This document shows positions 10,332-23,527 of a stretch of 64,000 nucleotides of DNA, one piece after another. The stretch is from Cladorrhinum sp. PSN259 (Eukaryota; Ascomycota; Sordariomycetes; Sordariales; Podosporaceae). Both the position numbers and the translations under genes were made by a program. The stretch is taken from NCBI GenBank assembly GCA_033725935.1, contig MU867062.1:682001-746000 (forward strand). Reading direction: 5' to 3'. Positions within the stretch are counted from its first letter, which is position 1; each line of letters begins with the position of its first letter. Below the pieces are notes generated by a model. That model ran no database searches, was not told the DNA's origin, and was given only the letters and a program-made list of their open reading frames with translations.

Positions 10332-11388
10332 CGTGGCGACTTGATGAAGTAGTTCTGAGTTTTGTTTGTGAAGCTTCCAGATCAAGGGGAAGGGAAAAGT
10401 GTTTAAGCGCTCGAAATTGAGTTGAGGGGGAATGTTGTGTTGTTAAAGAAGAAAAGAAATATGATTCATTCCTTTTCAGACTATATCACTGACGATGCTT
10501 TTTTTCTTGGACTTTCAAGGTTGGAGTTTACCCCGCCACAGTGCAGCCAAGGTTGGAGCAGGAACCTTCTTTGTGGGGCTTTTGGCGGTTTCTTAGTGGT
10601 GAGTCAAGCACTGAGTGATCCACTGATTAGAGTGGTTGGCGATCAGTTCAACGCACGGTGATGGTCCGCTGATCTGGAGAGCCAGAAAGCTTCTCAGATT
10701 ATGAAGGGAAAGGAATAAAGCTTAAAAGAGGATGCAGGCATTCTACAAAAACCTTTATGTTTGTGCTCTGGATGAGAATTCCATAGACGAGGTAGCCAGC
10801 GGAGGATCTTACTGGACCAAGCCAGACGTGGCTGACGTAATGACGTCTGCCCTCTTCGTCCTTTCTCACAACATAGTAGACGTTAAGGGTTCGGATAGAA
10901 TCCAAAGTTAGATTGAGACGCAGGTCTCAAGGTGGAAGTGTCCAATTGTTCACTTCGCCCTGCCACGGAAGTGATGTTCCCTTTTTGCACAAGTGAGCAG
11001 TGAGGGACAAGTCGGTCTGCGTTTCCTTGGGGCTGCCTATGACGCTTATCACTCCGGCGACCGAAAGATATCCCATCTAACCCCTGCTAGCCAAGCTCTG
11101 TACAACAATTCACCACACAGTCCCCAATTTAGGCATTTTAATCCCTGTTTTCTGTAGTCCTGCAAGCGGTTCAGGTGACCAACCTGCAAGGTACAACCAG
11201 TGGCACGCATGCTCCCCAACCCGGCTGAGCTGTTTCAGTGGTTACTACAAGAGCTTCCCTCCCCGAGCTTGTTCCTTCTCTTCTTCCTCTTCATCCATCC
11301 ACCGCCACATCATCCATTGATATCCCCATCATCACTCTGTCTTCTCATCAATAGGCATCCAGAAGCTTCTGGTCATAAATCAGTAGCA
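10332..11388. promoter_or_regulatory. bidirectional upstream region, sdo1 / carboxypeptidase Y
   Basis: 1,057 bp between the divergent starts of sdo1 and the CPY gene. The last 150 bp before the CPY ATG are strongly pyrimidine-rich (CTTCCTCTTCATCC-like), typical of a fungal transcription start region. No additional gene was supported; a 68-codon minus frame at 10699-10905 lacks an ATG start. Confidence 0.5.
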
Positions 11389-13112
11389 ATGAGGATCGCT
11401 GCCTCTACGGTCCTGCTGGGAGCGGCTTCGGCTGCGACCTTCCAGCAGCAGGCTCAGCATGTGCTGGGCGGAAGCTACGGCAAGGCCCAGAACAACATGA
11501 AGCCAATCTCGGAGTCCTTCGCCGAAGCTGCTGGCAGACCCCTCGAGACCCTCGAGGAAGCCTTCGGCGAGATGACTTCTGAGGTCAAGGCCCTCTGGGA
11601 CGAAATTAAACTCCTCGTTCCTGAGAGTGCCTTCAATCAGTCCAACTGGTTGACCAAGCCCAAGCCCCATCGCAAGCGCACCGATTGGGACCATATCGTC
11701 AAGGGCGCTGATGTCCAGAAGATGTGGGTTCAAGATGGAGGCGAGAGCCATCGCAAGGTCGGCGGCCGCCTCGAGAACTTCAACCTGCGTGTCAAGAAGG
11801 TCGACCCATCCAAGCTCAAAGTCGACTCCGTGAAGCAATACAGCGGTTATCTCGATGATGAGGAGAACGACAAGCATCTGTTCTATTGTAAGTTTCATCA
11901 CTGACACGACCCTGTCGCACAAAGTTACTAATTCCATCTCTCCCAGGGTTCTTCGAGTCGCGTAATGACCCCAAGAACGATCCCGTCGTCCTGTGGTTGA
12001 ACGGTGGCCCCGGCTGCTCTTCTCTGACCGGCCTGTTCCTTGAGCTCGGTCCTGCCTCGATCGACAAGAAGCTCAAGATCATCAACAACGAGTTCAGCTG
12101 GAACAACAACGCAAGCGTCATCTTCCTTGACCAGCCTGTCAACGTTGGCTACTCATACTCCGGATCCTCCGTCAGCAACACTATCGCGGCTGGTAAGGAC
12201 GTGTACGCGCTCATGACCCTCTTCTTCGAACAATTCCCCGAATACGCCAAGCAGGACTTCCACATTGCTGGCGAGTCATATGCCGGTCATTACATCCCCG
12301 TTTTCGCCTCTGAGATCCTGTCCCACGAGGACAGAAACATTAACCTCAAGTCTATCCTTATCGGCAACGGTTTGACTGATGGTCTCACCCAATACCCCCA
12401 CTACCGCCCCATGGCTTGCGGCGAGGGCGGTTATCCGGCTGTCCTCGGCGAGGCCGAGTGCAAGAGCATGGATAACGCCTTGCCTCGTTGCCTGAGCTTG
12501 ATTCAGAACTGCTACGACAGCGGCAGTGTCTGGAGCTGCGTTCCTGCATCTATTTACTGCAACAACGCCATGATTGGCCCTTATCAGCGTACTGGACAGA
12601 ACGTCTACGACATCCGCGGAAAGTGTGAGGATAGCAGCAACCTTTGCTATAGTGGGCTTGGTTATATCAGTGATTATCTCAACCAGCAGGACGTCATGGA
12701 TGCCCTCGGTGTTGAGGTCTCCGGATACGAGAGCTGCAACTTTGACATCAACCGCAATTTCCTCTTCCAGGGTGATTGGATGCAGCCCTTCCACCGCCTG
12801 GTTCCCAGCATCCTCGAGAAGATCCCTGTCCTCATCTATGCTGGTGATGCCGACTATATTTGCAACTGGCTCGGCAACCGCGCCTGGACTGATGCTCTTG
12901 AGTGGCCCGGCAAGAAGGCCTTCCACAGGGCTTCAGTTAAGGACCTCAAGCTTGCCGGCGCTGACAAGGAGTACGGCAAGGTCAAGGCTGCTGAGAACTT
13001 CAGCTTCATGCAAATCTACAAGGCCGGTCACATGGTCCCCATGGACCAGCCTGAGAACTCCCTCGACTTCCTCAACAGGTGGTTGAGCGGTGAGTGGTTC
13101 TCCAAGAAGTAA
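11389..13112 (+). CDS. cpyA: vacuolar carboxypeptidase Y (serine carboxypeptidase, S10)
   Basis: Vacuolar serine carboxypeptidase that trims C-terminal residues from peptides. Exons are 11389-11887 and 11947-13112 with a 59-bp intron (donor GTAAGT), giving 554 aa, the usual length for fungal CPY. The ATG at 11389 begins a signal peptide (MRIAASTVLLGAASAATF), followed by a propeptide ending near the HRKRTDWD segment. Active-site elements are intact: oxyanion region WLNGGPGCSS, catalytic Ser277 in GESYAGHYIPV, the Asp in YAGDADYICNWLGN, and His528 in AGHMVPMDQP. Paired cysteines lie around GKCEDSSNLCYSG. An in-frame upstream extension from a GTG at 11200 is leader. Identity is certain; vacuolar targeting follows from the family. 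Confidence 0.98.
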
Positions 13113-15278
13113 ATCATCAACCATTAGTTGGGTAAGGAGGATTGTGTGGTGTTTTGTCTATGGGCCAAATTGGATGCTCGGTTACATATGGAGTCTCGGG
13201 GTTAATTAGCTGGTGGGAGAAAGCAAACGCATTCAGGGAGGGCTTCTTAGCTGTGTACACATGGAATATTTCTTAGCGTAGATGGTTACCGTTATTATTC
13301 AAAAAAATCATTCTATCCCAATCAGTGCATATTGTGATGTAAGGCAGTCGGCTAAGACAGACAAGGTGAAATGTTACACGCGAGATGTTGTGTTTTGTAT
13401 GATGGGGCGGACTAGAAGCAGGTACGACATTACGACATTACACAAGACATGCACATGTATGTACATGAGAGATGTATTATTTCCGGAAAAGTCATGGAAG
13501 GCTTGTTACAAGCAGTTAGAATTCCTGTGCCTGGTTCACGTGTGTACATCATATTTGTCTCGGATGGCGCTTTTACGGTTCCGGCCGTTCGGGCACGGGA
13601 TGGACGGAAGGGTAAGTCAGAAATGATGTCTCGGAAACTGAAATGATGTCTTGGAAATCCAAAGATGGAATGTTCAGGAACGAATTTTTCTTCTTCTTTT
13701 CTTTTCTCCTAGATGATGGAAGAATTCTTTCCATCTGGAAAAATAAGAACAGGTTTCCACCAATATTTGGATTTTCTGGAGCTGCCCCAAACCCAGTAAA
13801 AGAAGTGCGATATTAGATGGTGTAAAACAGGCTTCAAATTCACTTTTTTTTTTTTCAAAAAGAGAATAGATTATCGCTAGTCTGACTTAAACTTACTACG
13901 TCAGCAGGAGTTATCAGTTATTATTGAGCCGAGTTGCGTATATTGCTTTGTCTATAGCGTCAAAGTACGTACATACATAGATTCTGTGAGTTTGTAGAGG
14001 CTAGAGCACACCTCCTCCCCCCTGCTTGGCAAATATGTATGTATATCTATCTACCATACCCTCCCTCTTATCCATTTGCCCTACAGACCCACCCTACTCT
14101 CCGTCTTCCTTTTCACACATATAAGTATCCAGCCAAGCTAATGAAACCACCAACTTTGAAGCCAACAGCAGAAAAGGATGTATCAGTTAAGCTCACCCAG
14201 ACAGGCGAGCCATGCCGTACATGCTAACAGCGTCTACCAAGCACCCCTCGAGCTTCATAGATGTAACCATCTCAAAACCAAATGGAACAATGAAAATGCT
14301 GAGATGCAGACACATCGAAATACGCCAAACAGAGAGAGCCCGCCAGTTTTTTTCACAAAAAATCCCCTCAAAGAACAAGACTTCAACACCAACGGAGAGA
14401 GATACGACGCAAATCAGGGAGACGCCAACATGTTTGAGACGACGTACAACCGTAAACACGAAGGACGAGAGAATAAAACCACCACCCATTGCCACTTCCT
14501 CTCCCAGACCATCATCAGAAACAACACTACGCTAAACAATTTCACGACCAAAGAATGACATGACATGAGAGACAACAAGGAAAAATTCATATATTGTGCA
14601 AGAAGCCGGTATTGACAATGTTTGCTTCTTGTATGTGAGTGTGCGGGTGTGTATGTGTATAATTTTCAACTGTCGAAAGAAGAAACAAAGCCGGCAGTGT
14701 TCTTCTGCGCCAACCCCCCGGAAAAGAAGAAGACCGAATGAGAAAGAATGTTAAAAAAATGGATATCAACCCTAGACCAAGAACCAGAAGAATTCAAACA
14801 AGACAAGAAGAGAAGAAAAAAGAGACAAGCATAGCAAAAGAAACCGCCCAAACCGTGTCAACCCCCAGCCAAGAAGAAAGCCGTGGGTTAATCGTATCGT
14901 ACAGTACCGAAAATAATACATGCACAAGTAACACGGACCGCCCCGAAGTGAACGGTCTTTCCTTCCACATTATCTTCTCCTCTCCAGACCTGATTTGTTA
15001 CAGATTGGATCGGATGGTGTAGTGTTATTTTTTTCGTCCGCCCGAGTGGCAGACGCCCGACGTCCAGGCTACATAAGGCAGACGTATCAGTGTCAAGCTT
15101 TAGGTTGGACGACCCCGGTCTCTGCGCAAGGCAGGGTGCTAGTATATAGTAGCATCTGCGGATGGTGTGGCCGGTGATGCTGTGGGCAGTTCCTTTTTGT
15201 TGAGCTTTCTCCCGCACGCTCCCTGGATTGCGCAGCCAAGTAATATGATTTATGCCTTAGGTTGATCATGGAGAAGTT
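13113..15278. other. intergenic between convergent cpyA and phosphodiesterase genes
   Basis: This 2.2-kb AT-rich space holds homopolymer runs (13842-13857 T-rich), a short tandem tacgacat duplication near 13424-13440 and a GT-rich stretch at 14635-14660. All open frames are short, low-complexity or lack splice support. No RNA gene was recognised. Confidence 0.5.
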
Positions 15279-17918
15279 TCATCCAGACGCATCACCTGGG
15301 GGTAATGGCGGGCTGGAGGTGGAAGATGACTTAACGCGGGGGCTGAACACATGCTTTGCCGAGTTCTTGAATGATTCCCACCGACTCGACTTTTTCTTCA
15401 CTACCCTCCTATGACCCAACATGTCAACCCCTGCGTCTAAGCCACCTCCCCATCCTGGCGACGAGCCAGTCGTGTGACCATTCGAGCTGCGACCCCCATC
15501 ATCCTCTCCCTGACAGGTAAGGATGACTCTCGAGTCTTCTTGGCTCCTGGTCGAATCCGGTCTCGCGGCTGATGAGTCGGGTGCTGTGACGCTAGTTACT
15601 GGGAGGCTGTTTGGGCGGTCTAATGAATCCCTGTTACTCACTATGCTCGTCCCCTGTGTACTTGGCGATAGTGGCATTTTGTTAGTGGTGGCGCTGGTGG
15701 CCTGATCACTCCAGTCTCCGTTATAAGGGGCCGAGCTTCCTTCGGTGGTTTCGCTGCGTCTCTGTTGCGAAAGGTTTGGCGAGTCGGATGTAGAAACAGT
15801 GCAAGTATCAAACGAGGTGACGATGCCGTTCACAGCCCTTGTATCAAGCTGCCTGTCCGGCAATGATAGCTGGAAGCCATTCGGCGCATGTCCCAGATCA
15901 ACTGGTGGAGGCAAAGCTTCCATTGGCTGTGCTGCGGGGTTTGCAAGACTCCCAACGGCCTGTTCGTACTGCTGCTCAAACAACTTCTCGTTTAGACAGA
16001 GTTCATCGCAGCAGTATCCCAACTCTGGCAGGAGATAGGCGATGCCCTCAAATAAAGGTTTGGCGAAGCCCTTCATGAAACCGAGCTGGCTTCTGGTTAG
16101 CTTTGAGATGTCGTTGCCAGAGTAGGCAAAGAGCGAGGACTCCAAGTTCAATTCGCTCTCCATTTCCCGCTGCCGTGAGCACTCTTCAGATAGAGTGTGC
16201 ATCCATTTTATGGCTGTGTCGTGTTTTCGAGCCTGCAAAATATTGGTCAGACGGGAGAACGATGAACGGGAAGGGCTGTACTTACGACATTGCTGATATC
16301 TGCACACTTGATCAGCAGAGCGCATGTCAAGGCTGTCCGATCCTGTATTTGTTTCATATCCCATGAATCAGTGCTGCCATTGCTCTGGTCCAAGGCGTCC
16401 TTAAGGGCGTTCATCTTGCACATGTATTCGTGGTGCAAGCTCATGTCTGTTGCTAATATCGAGTTGAGAACGAGACTGCGCATCTTGGCGTCACTGTAGG
16501 CCTGTGGCCAGTACTTGCGGAGAATCTGGTTGTAAGCAGCGCAGTGGAAGTTCTCCAGAACGGACTTGTCGTTATAAAGCTGAGCCAAGGGCGCTTTCAG
16601 CTTCATCAGAAATCCATTATTGACACCGGGGTGTCCAACATCATGTCCGATCGCTGTGACGAGAAGCATCAGCCCCTCAAACGGACCCAGAAACTTGGCA
16701 ATTGGCGAGCGCGAGGAGGCGATCCGAGGCCGCGAATCATTGGTGGACCGAAGAGGTGGAAATGCCCCGACCTCAACGAGAACATGGAAGGTTGCCTGTA
16801 GGACATCAACCACGTGGCAGAAGTTGTGGTACGCAACAAACTTGTTGTAAGCGGTTCGACAGGCGACAACGAAAGTATTCAATTGGGCTGTGGGTTGGTC
16901 AGCAGATGACTCGTATAGACAGAAAATTGATAGCATACCTGTTGGTATCCGCCATTTCTCCAACTCGGGCATTGCAAGTGCATGCTCAAATATGATGCAG
17001 GCCGCAACAACCAAATCGTCGTCTGAGAAATTGGGCGAGCAAAACGCCCATTTGCTGATGGCCAACGATATCTCATCCCGTCTCTGCGAGGAAACATTCG
17101 ACATGCTTGTTTCTAACCCGTCCCAGTCTCTACCATCACTGCAAATCTTATTTGCGAGTTTTGACACCATGTCTTCACGGAGATAAGCGTAGGGTTTCTG
17201 CCGAGCCTCACATTGAGCTTTGTGCAGCTTGGTAGCGTCGAGGTGGGCGTTATAAGCATACGTATCGAGTTCACGGAGGCATGTTTTGCTCATCGGGCTT
17301 GACATAACCGCGGTGGCGCCGAGTTCAATGCAATATCGACGCATTCTCCTCGCGGCCATTCCCTCAGATTCATCTTGACCGTGAAGATCACTGCCGTTGG
17401 GAAGCGTGTCTGAAGGGAAGTTGACAACAGGAACTGCGATAACCAGCCGGGTCAAATCTCGAGCAGAGGCCTCGGATTCTATCTTTTTCAGTAACGCCAA
17501 GCCATAGAGCTCCCCCTCGCACTCGGAGGAAGGCCTCGATCGTGCCTCTTGAGAAATTTGGTCCTGGTACGGTGTCTCCAACAGAAAAAGAGTTGGTCTG
17601 GGCTCTGCTGTCGAGTCCTCGTGAAGCTTGAGCCATTCGCTGAGGCAAGCACCTCCAGTACTGCACAAATATACTGTGTCTGGTAATTAGCGGCTGCTTT
17701 CCACGGTCTTGGCGCCACAACTCAGGGGTCGCGCCAGGCAAGAGAAAAAAAATACCTTTTCCAAAAGCACGCAGCACAAGGGCGACATTCTTCTCTATGA
17801 GCTCCGACTCCCAACTTTCAACATCGTTGCCCTTATCGCCGCGACTTGAATCCCCAACATGACGGTCCCGAGACACAGCGCGGTCGACATAGATGACATT
17901 GCACAAATCCTTTTCCAT
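15279..17918 (-). CDS. pdeH: high-affinity 3',5'-cyclic-nucleotide phosphodiesterase (PdeH/Pde2 class)
   Basis: Hydrolyses cAMP to AMP and so damps PKA signalling. Exons are 17918-17756, 17679-16939, 16887-16286 and 16232-15279, with introns of 76, 51 and 53 bp, giving 819 aa. The ATG at 17918 starts MEKDLCNVIYVDRAV; an upstream GTG frame is not used in the model. The PDE class I signature is intact: HNFCHVVDV at residues 322-330 and GHDVGHPGVNN at about 382-392, later HHEYMCKMNAL and LIKCADISNVARKHDTAIKW. The N-terminal third resembles the diverged regulatory part of fungal PdeH. The last roughly 250 residues are Ser/Thr-rich and probably disordered. The upstream region is unusually long (5.6 kb). 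Confidence 0.95.
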
Positions 17919-20900
17919 GATGGCCCAAAGTGACCTTGTGACAGGTACTTCCGCCACAAGGGGGGTTGAAGTTGTCGAAGCCAGCTACGTCCCGCTGCAC
18001 GGCTCCTATACTCGCGAACGTTTCCAAGGCTCACCAAGAACAAGCCGTTGTGGTCAACGGCCCGTCGACTCCTATCGCGTTTTCTGGGGTCCTCGGATGG
18101 TGAGTGCGTATGCAGCGGTGGTTAAATTGCAAGATGAAAGTTGTCGCGGAAAATAAGTGTTGATAATGCGGAATCGGGGGTGTCCTTAGGGATTTTGACC
18201 TCCCTCGGCCAACAACAACTTGCGCAGGGCGTGAGGTGGTGCTGAGTCGGCTGGCTGGTTAGAATTAGACATGCCGCGCAATGGATTGATTCTAGGCAGG
18301 ACAAGGTGTGTTTCTGGCAACAAAGGACTGATGATGGTGGGAATTGGGAATTGCGCGAAAAGCAGCGAGGAGGGAGGGACCAGGGTCAGTGCACTGAGAA
18401 GATTTGGCAACAAGTGAGGTCCCGGTCTGGGGCCATAGATCAATCCGTGCGACTGGCGACTGGCGACGGTCTGGGGTCGCGTGGATTTTGGGTCAGAGGG
18501 TAAAAGAGGGCCAGGAGGATGGAGGTGAAAGCAGTGCTAAGGAGTTGCTAGGAGGAGTAGGCAGTGGGGACGGCGAGTAGGGCAGAGGGGGGCGTGGACG
18601 GGAGGGGAAGAACGAGTGAGAAAAAAAGAAACGAAGAATATCCGTCGTACCTGGACCGGGATGGATTGTGATACCGTCCAATTAGCTGGTGTCGTCCTCC
18701 GGAGCTTGCGCGATGCTGCGATGCTATGGGTTTGCTATGCGACGATGTGATGTGGTGGTGCGGTTTGAGCGACGCGGGAGTCGAAACGAAGGATGGCTGG
18801 ACAATAGTGGTATAGAATAGAAAGACGAAATCCCGAGGGAGTCGGCAGAGCTGTGCCTCACAATACAAGAACTGCTAAAGGTAGGAATAATACGTGACGG
18901 GGGTGTGGTAGACGAGCGAGGGAGGGACGGCTGGGAAGCACAGATTGTTAAAGGTACGGCAGGTACAGCAAGTGCGGGTATGGATTGCAAAGGGGGCAGC
19001 CCGGGGCGTCGTGCTAAACAAGCCGGTCCATCATCTCATCATATTTTCATTTTTAGTCTGTCGGTGAATCCTGGGAAAGAAGGTTTATTTTGAAAGCCAT
19101 GGAGACTGCACGAGGCGATGGGCAAGCTCAGCGGCAGCGACAGTGTGTGTGGGCAGGCAAGCGTGGGCAGCAGCAGGGCAAAGTGGTGGACAGCGGGAGG
19201 ATGTGGAACATCGAGAACCAAGAGAACTTCAAATGGAAGGGGGGAGAGCGTGCGGCAGGTGTGGAGCCATGGGTGCCCCCCTCCCTTCCAGGTTCTGGTC
19301 TGACCAGTCAGGATCGGCGGGAATGCTGGATAGTGGAGTCTCCTGCAAGAACGGAAAGGTGCAATCTAAGGGATAGCCGGGGGCGGGCGCTGTGAGTGGC
19401 CCGTCAGAAGACCCCGGCCTTCTGGCCGTCTTCGAGAAGGAGCTGTCGAACACGCTAATCACGGGTGCTGCTGCAAACCAAACTCGACTCTCTCAGTCTT
19501 GCCGTTTCCAAGTTCCAAGTTCCACAGGACAAAGAAACCACAGGCGCCTTTCCATTCAGTGCAGAAAATCTCTTCCTGCCTTCGCGTGGGTCCAATGACA
19601 CCAATCCGGTTCTTTGTCACAACCTCAGTTCGTATCACAAAATTCCCACACATTTTCTCCCCATTGAGAAAACAGAAAAAAAATATTCCGTCATGATCGA
19701 CCAGAATGCGGTCCATCGTCGTGCAACGGGTATCCCTCCCACAAAGGCGACTGTCATGGGTGGGGCTGGTTCTTACTCGGGAGCTGCCCAGGTAATGGCA
19801 TTTTACCTTGAACGACCTGGGGAGCGTTCTTATCAGAGTTTTGCTGGAATGTTTCCAATCGAACGGCCTGTCTGCGGAGTGCAAGTGCCTGCGGAACGAT
19901 CAAACCAGCAGGCGCCCAACCGCGGAATGATCATCATTTCAGAGCGCCCTTCCTTTGACCTTCTCGAACAGGACAAGCACGCGAGCCCAGGGCGGTCCAG
20001 GGCCCGCCAAGCACGTGTGCTTCTGTTCCTCCTTCTTTTCAAAAAAGCAACTCTCTGCGCCGTAGCGCTGCGTGGTGGGTGTCTTTTTATTTAGCCGCGC
20101 CACTTCCTTTTGCTGTCGACGAGCCACGCCCTGAGCTCAGCTCGCCAATAGAACATGCAGTCCCCTGCAGGACTCGACGCGGGAGCCCACAGGTAGTATC
20201 GAATACTGCGTCCATGTAAGCGAAATATAAAAAAGACACCCGGCAATATGCAATCTACATACCGAGATCGACAGCGACATCGACACCGACACACCGGGCA
20301 CACACCACGGGCTGCGCATTGCCTACACCGGCTCGGTTCGGCGCTTCCGTCCATTTTCCAACCCCAGCCCAGCGCTGGAAGCCCCGAACGCGCCGGCAAA
20401 CGGCTACAAAACGCCCCAACCGTTCACCATTTCTACGTGTGACCGGTTTAAAGCAAAGCTCGATCGATCGTTTTTTTCCCATGTCTTCTTTGTTCGACTT
20501 ACATCACGCCATCCCGCTGTCCCGGACTAGGGACTCCCGTTACCAACCCAACCAGGCGGTACTTTTCTTTTTCCTTTGATCCAGGGATTGACATACAAAG
20601 ACAAAACAAGCGAGAGAATAAGAAAGCTCGCTTTCGTTTACGCAACCCCCGGCCGGAACTTTTCTATGAATATCTCTCCATCCGTAAATCTATCCCCCAA
20701 TGTGTTTCAGCCCTGTCGATCGCGACCGGAAAAAAATCCGGGGAGTCAGGGGTGGATATCATGATACTTACCACCAAGCCTCTACCAAGACTTGTCACGA
20801 CGTGTTTTTCATCTTGTCACGTCTTGGCTTGTCTTGGGGAACCTTTCTCACCTTTTTACTACCTTCTGCAACAACACTTGCATCCACAGGAAATATTGTT

Positions 20901-23527
20901 GAAAACCCGCAAGTGCTCACTTGTAAGACGACAATAAAATAAAAATGTGTTGCCGAAATGACGTCGATGTCAGTGCTCAGGCAGCGCCGTTTCACGAGCT
21001 CAAAGAAGGCTTCCAAACGATATTGTAATCAACAGTTTGTGTCACTGCTGCAGATCGTCGAAACTGAGCTGCCAGGGCTGGCTGTGGCTGATTGTGGGGA
21101 GACAGGCTTGGCCAAGACATCGAGGAGAAGAATGGCGATCTGATATCGATCAATGAATATAGTTTTATTTCATGCGGCCATGTCTTTGACCCTCTTCATC
21201 AATTACAAGACTTGATCACGATTTTATAAAACACATTCGGCCAACGCTCCAATTTTTTCCCACCTAAATCTAGTCCATACCTGAACACCAAGCAACTGGA
21301 AATAAAAAAAAAACATCCCGATTGTCATTTACGGCGAGCCCCGAGGTCTAGGCAACGCGGAGCTCCTTTATCACTACTAAAGCTGTCGTCGTCATAACCA
21401 ACGCCGCCACTCTGACGCTATCTATTAGCATTTCTTTTAGTGCAGATCCCCGTGCTGCTAACCCAGGTGTAGGTCGGGAGAGAAAACACGAGCTAGAAGC
21501 GCGAGACAGTAGTGGCGATGGAACAATATCATGAGCGTCATCGATCGATCGATCTGTTCTATCTTCCGACACAAGCCCCTGCCTAGGTCCATATTCAATA
21601 AACGTTTATTTAGACGACGAGTAAACGAAGTATACACTACGGCCCAGCATCCAAGCGGTCAACCCCGAATTCTACCGCAAGTGATGTTGCTTTAGGCGAA
21701 CCCCAGAGTGTCGGCGGGATGGATGACCCGACCAATATTAGACGTCAATGTGCCATCGAGTAGTCTCCCCGTACCAAACATTATCCAACACTTGACTACA
21801 CCCAAGCTATCACAGCCCGACCCCATAGAACAGAGGAGAAGTTGACCAGAGGGCGTGAAGGATTTAGGTGAGTTGACTCGGATGGATGACCCCGTCCAGC
21901 GTAGACATGAAGACGCCATCAGATAGAATCCCTAATCAGGCGGAATCAGTTGACCCTCGTGCGAGTCAAGTACATCGAGTTACTCTGGCTGTGTGAACAG
22001 CAAGAAAGGAGAAGTCGTTCAAGGGGCCATACCTCTCCTCTCCACACCACTCCCACGAGCCGAATTATCTCCTCACAGGGCCATGGAAACCAGGACGTGA
22101 ATTCTCCGCTTCCACATCATCCTCACTACCGGGAGGACCTCAGACAACTCAAGACACATGCTCGATCGTCGTCACTTCCATATCCGTAGATAACTTGGAC
22201 TACAGTCAACAGCCCTGATGCCGTATTGGTAAAGTCAAGCAAGCCCCTCAAATCTGACCTCCAACTGGAACAGGCATGCCTGCCCCTTTAAGGTCGACTC
22301 TGATAAAAAAAACCCTTCAGTAACACCTGATGATTCTGGTTCTGGGTGGGTATATAAAACCTCATTTCAGGAACTAACCGCCAGTGAAGTCCTCCAGTGG
22401 CAGTGGGGGGAGAGTAGTGTCTCCCAGTCAGTCCAGATAGACATGGAACAGTAGACGCCATTGGTTCATCTGTACCGCCCGGCAACACCGAACGATCGAA
22501 ATCCCAAGATGTGCCGGAAGGGATGGTCAAGACAGAAAAAAAGAAAAAAAGAAAAAAAAAAGAGGCCTTCAGGAAATGTACAGATAGATGACACTGGCCA
22601 TCAGAGATATGAGCCCACCAAAATAAAACATAAAATAATAATAAATTGGCAGAACACCTACATACCACAGTTATAGATGGTTAAGAAGAAAGACGAGATT
22701 CCCCATCCGAGTCAACCATGTTCATAAGAAAAACAAAACACAGGCCATAAAGAAATGATAGAAACTTACAAATGAAAAATTTCCTCCTGTTTTTCCGGTC
22801 TCGTGAGAGAGAGCTCAATAATAGCTTTCCATTTTATTCCAAAGAGGGGGAGGGGGGCTTAAAGTCGTGAAATACAGGGCAACACATACATACACATCGA
22901 GTGAACACAATCCGAGAGTGACCAAATCCTGGTGGCGAACTGAACAGTCCACCAAACCAACTAGATAAAAACCCCTATTTCATGCAACTCCCCACCATGC
23001 TTATGCAGTTCCACGTTGCCTGTACACCTTCGCTAGCAATAAGCTAAATAGCTACGCTATCTGCCATTCCATCGCCCACCCAACCACAATCCCAAAACCT
23101 AGACTCAAATCCTGTGCTCCCCTTTTGGTTTCTCGTTCACCAGCTTTCTTTTGCTCATTCCCAATACATAATGTACGTGTTGGTGTCCGGCATATACATG
23201 CATGTGCAGGCTTCATGTTCAGTTATGCGTCTGTTTCATTTCGCTTTTTCATATTTGTATAACCCCATCCACCCCATCCACTAAACATGAACCAACAACA
23301 AGGAAAAGACAGAAACAGTGAAAATGCATACAATAACTCAACCAACTCAGCCTAACCCAACCCTACCACAGATCCCGCCCTAGCAACCATTCCTCCTCAC
23401 CAACCAAGTCTCTTTCCTCCACCCATAATAAATCCCTACCCCAAGCCAACCAACCGTCAAAGTCAGGAGTCGAGAAGCGAATGAGCCAGGAAAGAGAAGC
23501 AGAACAAATCTCACACACAACCCCAAC
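17919..23527. other. 5.6-kb gene-poor region upstream of the phosphodiesterase gene
   Basis: It lies between the phosphodiesterase start (17918) and the ubp12 3' end (23528). No open frame here looks protein-like. Frames up to 209 codons (19465-20094) are cysteine/phenylalanine/arginine mixes without domains and without matching splice sites. The first 1.3 kb is GC-rich and may hold the phosphodiesterase promoter and a long leader. After about 20.6 kb the sequence is AT-richer and contains a short ATCG repeat (21540-21553), diverged direct repeats (21717, 21879, 22430) and A-rich tracts near 22540-22565. No tRNA or other RNA gene was recognised. Confidence 0.5.
21717..21937 (+). repeat. pair of diverged direct repeats, about 59 bp each
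   Basis: The copies at 21717-21775 and 21879-21937 share GGATGGATGACCC and then align through TAGAC and GCCATC before a CCC. A weaker partial third copy (TAGACATGGAAC, then AGACGCCATTGG) lies near 22430-22462. By eye the pair is roughly two-thirds identical. Origin is unknown; it may be a relic of a decayed element. Confidence 0.35.

Noticed and set aside
12276..12926. 216-codon open frame antisense to carboxypeptidase Y
   Set aside because: Codon-bias shadow of the CPY exon: Val/Ala/Asp-rich with no recognisable motif.
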